Of a stretch of DNA of 9,729 nt, positions 5,814 to 9,729 are shown piece after piece. Every line of letters starts with the position of its first letter. Positions within the stretch are counted from its first letter, which is position 1. The translations under genes were made by a program, and so were the position numbers. This DNA comes from Sulfurimonas sp. (lineage in GTDB: Bacteria; Campylobacterota; Campylobacteria; Campylobacterales; Sulfurimonadaceae). The notes under the pieces are model-generated. The model searched no databases and had not been told where the DNA came from. It saw only the letters and a list, made by a program, of their open reading frames with translations. Location: positions 1 to 9,729 of the forward strand of contig JALUKS010000120.1 of NCBI GenBank assembly GCA_027056465.1, read 5' to 3'.

Positions 5814-7205
5814 TTAAGCTTTAGGTGCAATCATATCCTCTGGTACTACATACTTATCAAACTCTTCAGCTGTAAGTAATCCTAACTCAATAGCAGTCTC
5901 TTTAAGCGTTGAGTTGTTTTTGTGTGCTGTTTTAGCAATTTTTGCTGCATTATCATAACCGACATAAGGGTTAAGTGCAGTTACTAGCATTAAAGAGTCA
6001 TGTAAAAAGTGATCTATCTTATCTGCAACAGGTTCAATCCCAACTGCACAATGATCATTAAATGAAACGATAGAGTCACCTAAAAGACGACAAGATTGTA
6101 AGAAGTTATAAGCGATAACTGGCTTATAAACATTTAACTCAAAGTTACCTTGTGAAGCTCCCATTGAGATAGCTACATCATTACCAAAAACTTGACAAGT
6201 AACCATAGTTACTGCTTCTGCTTGAGTAGGATTAACCTTTCCTGGCATGATAGAACTTCCCGGCTCATTCGCAGGAATCTCAATCTCACCGAGACCACAA
6301 CGAGGACCTGACGCTAACCATCTTACATCATTTGCTATTTTCATCATATCAGCTGCAAGAGCTTTAAGTGAACCATGTGCAAAAACAAGAGCATCATGAG
6401 ATGTTAAAGCATGGAATTTATTTGGTGCAGTTACAAAATCATGACCAGTAAGTTCTGTTAACTTCTCAGCAACTCTCTTACCTAATTCAGGGTGAGCATT
6501 GAGTCCTGTTCCAACTGCTGTTCCACCAAGTGCGAGTTCACGAACTGCTTCTAGTGAATCTTTTGCCATTTTCTCACACTTGTTAAGCATCTCAACCCAA
6601 CCACTAATCTCTTGACCGAGTGTAATAGGTGTAGCATCTTGAAGGTGAGTACGACCAATCTTTACTACAGACTCAAATTTAGCTGATTTTTCTGCTAAAG
6701 TCGCTTTAAGTTTTGCAATAGCTGGTAAAACTTGTGTCTCAACAGCAATAACAGAAGCAACATGAAGAGCAGTTGGGTAAGTGTCATTTGAAGATTGGGA
6801 CTTGTTTACATCATCATTTGGATGAATAAGTTTTTCAACTCTAAAATCACCACCTAAAATTTCTGTAGCACGGTTTGCAAGAACTTCATTGTTGTTCATA
6901 TTTGACTGTGTACCTGAACCTGTTTGCCATACAACTAGTGGATAGTTTCCATCTAGCTTTCCAGCTAACATATCATCAGCAGCAGTAGCAATTGCATCTG
7001 CTTTTTTTGCATCAAGTTTACCGAGGTCTTTGTTTACTAAAGCTACTGCTTTTTTAAGATAAGAGAATGCTCTAGTGATTTCATAAGGCATTGTCTCTTC
7101 ACCAATTTTGAAGTTTTCTATACTTCTTTGTGTTTGAGCAGCCCAGTAAGCATCTACTGGAACTTCCATATCACCCATTGTATCTTTTTCTATTCTTGTA
7201 CTCAT
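5814..7205 (-). CDS. fumC: Fumarate hydratase, class II
   Basis: This is an iron-independent fumarase (463 aa) that interconverts malate and fumarate; in the reductive direction it dehydrates malate. The fumarase/aspartase superfamily signatures are complete: TGSGTQSNMN (95-104), HPNDDVNKSQSSND (128-141), GRTHLQDATP (184-193) with catalytic base-region His187, and GSSIMPGKVNP (316-326) with catalytic Ser317 in the mobile loop. The TGSGTQSNMN form, the HPNDDVN B-site residues and the presence of mdh and sucCD as neighbours favour fumarase over aspartase or argininosuccinate lyase. The ATG is preceded by AAGGAGT 9 nt upstream, encoded in the last codons of mdhB. The gap to mdhB is 4 nt. Class II enzymes are homotetrameric and cytoplasmic. 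Confidence 0.95.
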   Translation of the reverse strand: MSTRIEKDTMGDMEVPVDAYWAAQTQRSIENFKIGEETMPYEITRAFSYLKKAVALVNKDLGKLDAKKADAIATAADDMLAGKLDGNYPLVVWQTGSGTQSNMNNNEVLANRATEILGGDFRVEKLIHPNDDVNKSQSSNDTYPTALHVASVIAVETQVLPAIAKLKATLAEKSAKFESVVKIGRTHLQDATPITLGQEISGWVEMLNKCEKMAKDSLEAVRELALGGTAVGTGLNAHPELGKRVAEKLTELTGHDFVTAPNKFHALTSHDALVFAHGSLKALAADMMKIANDVRWLASGPRCGLGEIEIPANEPGSSIMPGKVNPTQAEAVTMVTCQVFGNDVAISMGASQGNFELNVYKPVIAYNFLQSCRLLGDSIVSFNDHCAVGIEPVADKIDHFLHDSLMLVTALNPYVGYDNAAKIAKTAHKNNSTLKETAIELGLLTAEEFDKYVVPEDMIAPKA

Positions 7206-7209
7206 ATTT

Positions 7210-8160
7210 TTAAACTCCTTGGAAAAAATTATTTTCTTTTAGTATATTAATACCATCTTCTATAGATTTAACTGAAATTGCAAATTTTTCTTTCGTTTTT
7301 TCATCTAAATCAAGTTCTATTATCTTTTCTACACCATTTGCACCTAAAACGACAGGCACACCAACTGCTACATCTGAGTAACCATACTCACCATTGAGTA
7401 TGGTACAAGAGGATACAATTGCCTTAGAATCGTTTAAGATAGCTTCAACCATATGTGCAATAGCACGAGCTGGACCATAGTAACCTGATGTTCCTAGATA
7501 TTTTACTATCTCTGCACCACCATTTTTTGTTCTAGCAATGATACCCTCCATATCCTCTTTAGAGACTAAAGAAGTAAGAGGAATATCACCAACAGAGACC
7601 TTGCATGGAAGTGGAATCATATTCTCCCCATGATCACCAATCACTAAACTACCCGTTTGGTTTGACGCATAACCAGTTAGCTTAGAGATTTGGTAAGCCA
7701 TACGTGAACCATCAAGCGCACCAGCAAGACCGATAATTCTATTTGAATCCCAACCAGTTATCTGTTTTGTAACATACGTCATAACATCTAAAGGGTTTGA
7801 AACGCATATGATGATAGCATTCGGAGAGTTCTTTTTGATGTTTTCAACGACTTGTTTCGTAATCTTCGCGTTTATCATAAGTAGATCTGCTCTTGTCATA
7901 TCACCCTTACGAGGAACACCTGCAGTAACAACAACTATATCACAATCTTTAATATCTTCAGCCGTCTCAGCAGCAGTGATAATAGTACCCTGCTCTGAGT
8001 AGTAAGATGCTTGAGCCATATCAATAGCTTTACCTTTTGCAACACCCTCTGCAATATCAAAAAGAACAATCTCATGACAAGTTCCCATCATTGCTAGAGT
8101 ATATGCAGCAGTAGCACCAACAGCACCAGCACCTACAATTCCAACTTTTCTACTTTTCAT
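7210..8160 (-). CDS. mdh: Malate dehydrogenase paralogue 2, NAD-type coenzyme site
   Basis: This is a lactate/malate dehydrogenase family enzyme (316 aa), called mdhB here. GAGAVG (10-15) begins the Rossmann fold. VLFDIAEG places Asp35 at the end of the second strand, the residue that binds the NAD ribose hydroxyls. The catalytic set is Arg84 (the malate-type discriminator, in VPRKGDMTR), Arg90, Asp150, Arg153 and His177. Arg84 points to malate or oxaloacetate and argues against lactate. The His segment is GDHGENMIPL, unlike the usual GGHGDTMVPL of its neighbour, so its kinetics or substrate range may differ. I place the start at the ATG at 8158-8160, with AAGGTGAG 7 nt upstream. The frame stays open to a GTG at 8170-8172, but that codon lies inside the RBS. 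It overlaps the end of mdhA by 11 nt, which suggests translational coupling. Confidence 0.9.
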   Translation of the reverse strand: MKSRKVGIVGAGAVGATAAYTLAMMGTCHEIVLFDIAEGVAKGKAIDMAQASYYSEQGTIITAAETAEDIKDCDIVVVTAGVPRKGDMTRADLLMINAKITKQVVENIKKNSPNAIIICVSNPLDVMTYVTKQITGWDSNRIIGLAGALDGSRMAYQISKLTGYASNQTGSLVIGDHGENMIPLPCKVSVGDIPLTSLVSKEDMEGIIARTKNGGAEIVKYLGTSGYYGPARAIAHMVEAILNDSKAIVSSCTILNGEYGYSDVAVGVPVVLGANGVEKIIELDLDEKTKEKFAISVKSIEDGINILKENNFFQGV

Positions 8161-9136
8161 TCTTCTTCTCACCTTTTTCTATTTGTTTTAAATCATCAAA
8201 AAAACCATTAGCATAAAGGACATCCACCATCTCTTGAACAGAAGCGATAGAGTTCTTAAATCGTGTTTTTTGAAGAGTTTTAAGTGTCATCTCGATAACC
8301 TGCTCTGCACCACCAGCACCAATCATAACAGGTACACCACTTACCATATCAGAGTAACCATAATCATTTTGAAGCATTACAGCACATGAGTGAATCTGCT
8401 TTGTATCTTTTAAAATTGCTTCAAGAATAACAGCAGTTGATTTTGCAGGAGCATAGTAAGCTGAACCATCACCCAGTAGATTTACTATCTGAGCACCACC
8501 ATTTCTAGTTTTTTGTACGATTTCACCAATCTCTTCAGAGTCAAGCAGATCATCAATAGGTACACCAGCAATAGTAGTAAACTTAGGAAGTGGCACCATA
8601 GTGTCACCATGTCCACCCATTACAGTAGCACGAATCTGCCCTGCTCCATAGCCTAGCTTTTCATAGATAAAGTGAGCCATACGAGCAGCATCTAAGATAC
8701 CAGCCATACCGAGAACTCTCTCTCGTGGAAAGCCTGTATATTTCAGAGCTACATAAGTCATTACATCCAGTGGATTACTCACAACCACGACAATAGCATT
8801 TGGTGCATACTTTTTAATCTCTAAAGCATACTTTTTGACAATTTCTGCATTTTTAATGAGTAAATCATCTCTGTTCATACCTGGTGTTCTAGGAGCACCA
8901 GCAGTGATAACAACTATCTCACTGTTTATCATATCTTCTGGACCATTTGCAGCTCTTACTATGGTATGCTCACGTGCAGCATTAGCTGCTTGAGACATAT
9001 CGAGAGCTTTTCCTTTTGCCACATCGATATTCCTACCAAGGAGTATGACTTCATGACACGACCCACGCATAGCGAGAATAAATGCCACTGTAGAACCAAA
9101 ATTACCCGTTCCTATGACTGTTACTTTACTTGCCAT
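8150..9136 (-). CDS. mdh: Malate dehydrogenase paralogue 1, NADP-like coenzyme site
   Basis: This malate dehydrogenase (328 aa), called mdhA here, reduces oxaloacetate to malate, the first reductive step after citrate cleavage. GTGNFG (9-14) starts the Rossmann fold. The catalytic residues are Arg83 (in APRTPGMNRDD), Arg89, Asp149, Arg152 and His176 in GGHGDTMVPLP, a textbook malate dehydrogenase active site. The unusual part is the end of the second strand. EVILLGRNID has Gly34-Arg35-Asn36 where NAD enzymes have Asp, a pattern expected to favour the 2'-phosphate of NADP(H). The last 15 residues form a charged Lys/Glu tail not present in mdhB, and its codons contain the mdhB ribosome binding site. 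AAAGGA lies about 5 nt before the start codon. It is the first gene after icd, across a 128 nt gap. Confidence 0.93.
   Translation of the reverse strand: MASKVTVIGTGNFGSTVAFILAMRGSCHEVILLGRNIDVAKGKALDMSQAANAAREHTIVRAANGPEDMINSEIVVITAGAPRTPGMNRDDLLIKNAEIVKKYALEIKKYAPNAIVVVVSNPLDVMTYVALKYTGFPRERVLGMAGILDAARMAHFIYEKLGYGAGQIRATVMGGHGDTMVPLPKFTTIAGVPIDDLLDSEEIGEIVQKTRNGGAQIVNLLGDGSAYYAPAKSTAVILEAILKDTKQIHSCAVMLQNDYGYSDMVSGVPVMIGAGGAEQVIEMTLKTLQKTRFKNSIASVQEMVDVLYANGFFDDLKQIEKGEKKNEK
8168..8175 (-). promoter_or_regulatory. Ribosome binding site that decides the mdhB start
   Basis: AAGGTGAG on the minus strand lies inside the last codons of mdhA, 7 nt before the ATG at 8158-8160. The upstream in-frame GTG (8170-8172) is part of this element and has no other purine-rich site at a suitable distance. 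The shorter 316-residue product is therefore preferred. Confidence 0.65.
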
Positions 9137-9160
9137 TAATTTCCTTTGAGTGAATTTTTT

Positions 9161-9213
9161 AACTTTTGATTTTTAGCTAATCTCTAGTAAATATTAGCTA
9201 AAAACGAAAAGTT
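9161..9213. repeat. Interrupted inverted repeat upstream of mdhA
   Basis: TTTTTAGCTAAT (9170-9181) and ATTAGCTAAAAA (9193-9204) are perfect 12 bp arms around an 11 nt centre. After a 2x2 mismatch, AACTTTT (9161-9167) and AAAAGTT (9207-9213) extend the symmetry by 7 bp. On either strand the T-rich arm comes first and the A-rich arm last, the reverse of an intrinsic terminator. It lies 25-77 nt upstream of mdhA and overlaps a possible promoter. A dimeric regulator binding site or an RNA structure are both possible. Confidence 0.7.
9183..9213 (-). promoter_or_regulatory. Possible mdhA operon promoter inside the inverted repeat
   Basis: On the minus strand, AACTTTTCGTTTTTAGC precedes TAATAT (9191-9196). 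This T-run pattern with a -10-like hexamer would start transcription near 9183-9185, in the centre of the repeat, leaving a leader of about 48 nt before mdhA. There is no clear -35 box, which is normal for Campylobacterota. If correct, the -10 lies in one arm of the repeat and the early transcript in the other, a natural place for a repressor. The element is a visual match only. Confidence 0.35.
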
Positions 9214-9247
9214 ATGACTCTTTGCAAAATTTTCTGCAAAGAGCATA
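9213..9247 (-). terminator. Weak terminator-like hairpin after icd
   Basis: On the minus strand CTCTTTGCA and TGCAAAGAG pair over 9 bp (9218-9226 with 9235-9243). Four further pairs (9213-9216 with 9244-9247) extend the stem past a one-base bulge at 9217. It starts about 18 nt after the icd stop. The following sequence, AACTTTTCGTTTTT, is T-rich but interrupted, so termination may be partial and allow read-through into mdhA. A second AAAGAGT (9247-9253) could pair with ACTCTTT (9217-9223) as an alternative fold. Confidence 0.45.
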
Positions 9248-9264
9248 AAGAGTAAGCCTTTAGG

Positions 9265-9729
9265 CTAAATAGCGTCGATAATAGCGTTTAAAGTTGCAGA
9301 TGGGCGCATAGCAGATGTTACTTTTGCTTCATCTGGCATATAATAACCACCAATATCTTGAGCTTTACCTTCAATAGATAAAAGTTCAGAGATGATACTC
9401 TCTTCATTTTCAGTAAGAGCTTTTGCTACTGGAGCAAATTTTTCAGCTAGTGCGACATTGCTAGACTCAGCAAGTGCTTTTGCCCAGAACTGTGCTACGA
9501 AAAAGTGAGAAGCTTTGTTATCTGGCTCTCCAGCTTTACGTGAAGGTGATTTGTTTTCACCTAAATATCTATCATTTGCCTCATCAAGTGCTGCAGTTAA
9601 TGTAGCTAATTCATCAGAATTATTCTTTTTCGCTAAAAATCTTAAAGACTCTGCAAGTGCTAAAAACTCACCTAGTGAATCCCAACGAAGGTGACCCTCT
9701 TTTAAGAACTGATCAACATGCTTAGGAGC
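9265..9729 (-). CDS. icd: Isocitrate dehydrogenase, monomeric NADP type, C-terminal part
   Basis: The frame enters from the right edge and ends at TAG (9265-9267), giving the last 154 residues. The family is usually about 740 residues, so roughly a fifth is present. The fragment starts APKHVDQFLKEGHLRWDSLG and continues through DRYLGENKSPSRKAGEPDN and ASHFFVAQFWA to QDIGGYYMPDEAKVTSAMRP. All of these are characteristic of monomeric NADP-dependent isocitrate dehydrogenase and unlike the dimeric enzyme. The basic residues in the LRW and SPSRK segments lie where characterised homologues bind the NADP phosphate. In the reductive direction it carboxylates 2-oxoglutarate to isocitrate, directly following the Oor reaction. 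It is read in the same direction as mdhA but separated by two inverted repeats, so it may be a separate or partly separate transcription unit. Confidence 0.93.
   Translation of the reverse strand, partial: APKHVDQFLKEGHLRWDSLGEFLALAESLRFLAKKNNSDELATLTAALDEANDRYLGENKSPSRKAGEPDNKASHFFVAQFWAKALAESSNVALAEKFAPVAKALTENEESIISELLSIEGKAQDIGGYYMPDEAKVTSAMRPSATLNAIIDAI

Noticed and set aside
7808..8002. Plus-strand open frame opposite mdhB
   Set aside because: It looks hydrophobic only because it is the antisense of the Rossmann fold coding sequence; no start signals are present.
8161..8172. GTG start giving a 320-residue mdhB
   Set aside because: The GTG overlaps the AAGGTGAG ribosome binding site, and the Rossmann strand already begins directly after the ATG at 8158-8160.
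1..9729. CRISPR arrays, insertion sequences, tRNA or rRNA genes
   Set aside because: I saw no regularly spaced repeats, transposase motifs, or cloverleaf sequences with conserved T-arm blocks in the non-coding stretches; the window is a conserved metabolic block.

Overview
The window is an AT-rich stretch of a bacterial chromosome that carries most of the reductive (reverse) TCA cycle in one block of minus-strand genes. The four-subunit 2-oxoglutarate:ferredoxin oxidoreductase in the order oorD-A-B-C, a monomeric isocitrate dehydrogenase and T-rich promoter-like stretches without a clear -35 box together suggest a Campylobacterota (Epsilonproteobacteria) autotroph of the Sulfurimonas/Sulfuricurvum/Sulfurovum kind. 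The genus is inferred from gene content and remembered family features; no search was run.

Layout from left to right. Positions 2-127 hold the last 41 codons of an unrecognised plus-strand gene. Positions 153-472 hold the RNase P RNA gene (rnpB) on the minus strand, recognisable from its conserved segments and closing P1 helix. A good rho-independent terminator (601-635) ends the minus-strand metabolic block. Reading that block in its own direction, from right to left, gives: icd (3' part only, cut by the window edge), an intergenic region with two inverted repeats, two tandem malate dehydrogenase paralogues (called mdhA and mdhB here), fumC, sucC, sucD, a 124-160 nt gap with a large hairpin and a possible promoter, then oorD, oorA, oorB and oorC. 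Gaps inside the mdhA-to-sucD and oorD-to-oorC groups are -11 to 37 nt, and most starts have a clear AAGGAG-type ribosome binding site.

How the genes work together. In the reductive direction, oxaloacetate goes to malate (Mdh), fumarate (FumC), succinate (fumarate reductase, not in this window), succinyl-CoA (SucCD), 2-oxoglutarate (OorDABC, fixing CO2 with reduced ferredoxin) and isocitrate (Icd, fixing a second CO2). From mdhA to oorC the gene order follows this reaction order. ATP-citrate lyase, aconitase and fumarate reductase are not here.

Most of the window is well-known central metabolism and I see no new defence or mobile system. The most interesting point is the malate dehydrogenase pair. 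mdhB has the acidic residue expected of an NAD enzyme at the end of the second beta strand, while mdhA has Gly-Arg-Asn there, a pattern associated with NADP(H) use. Next in interest are a 7+12 bp inverted repeat that encloses a possible promoter upstream of mdhA, and a 10 bp hairpin without a U-tract between sucD and oorD.
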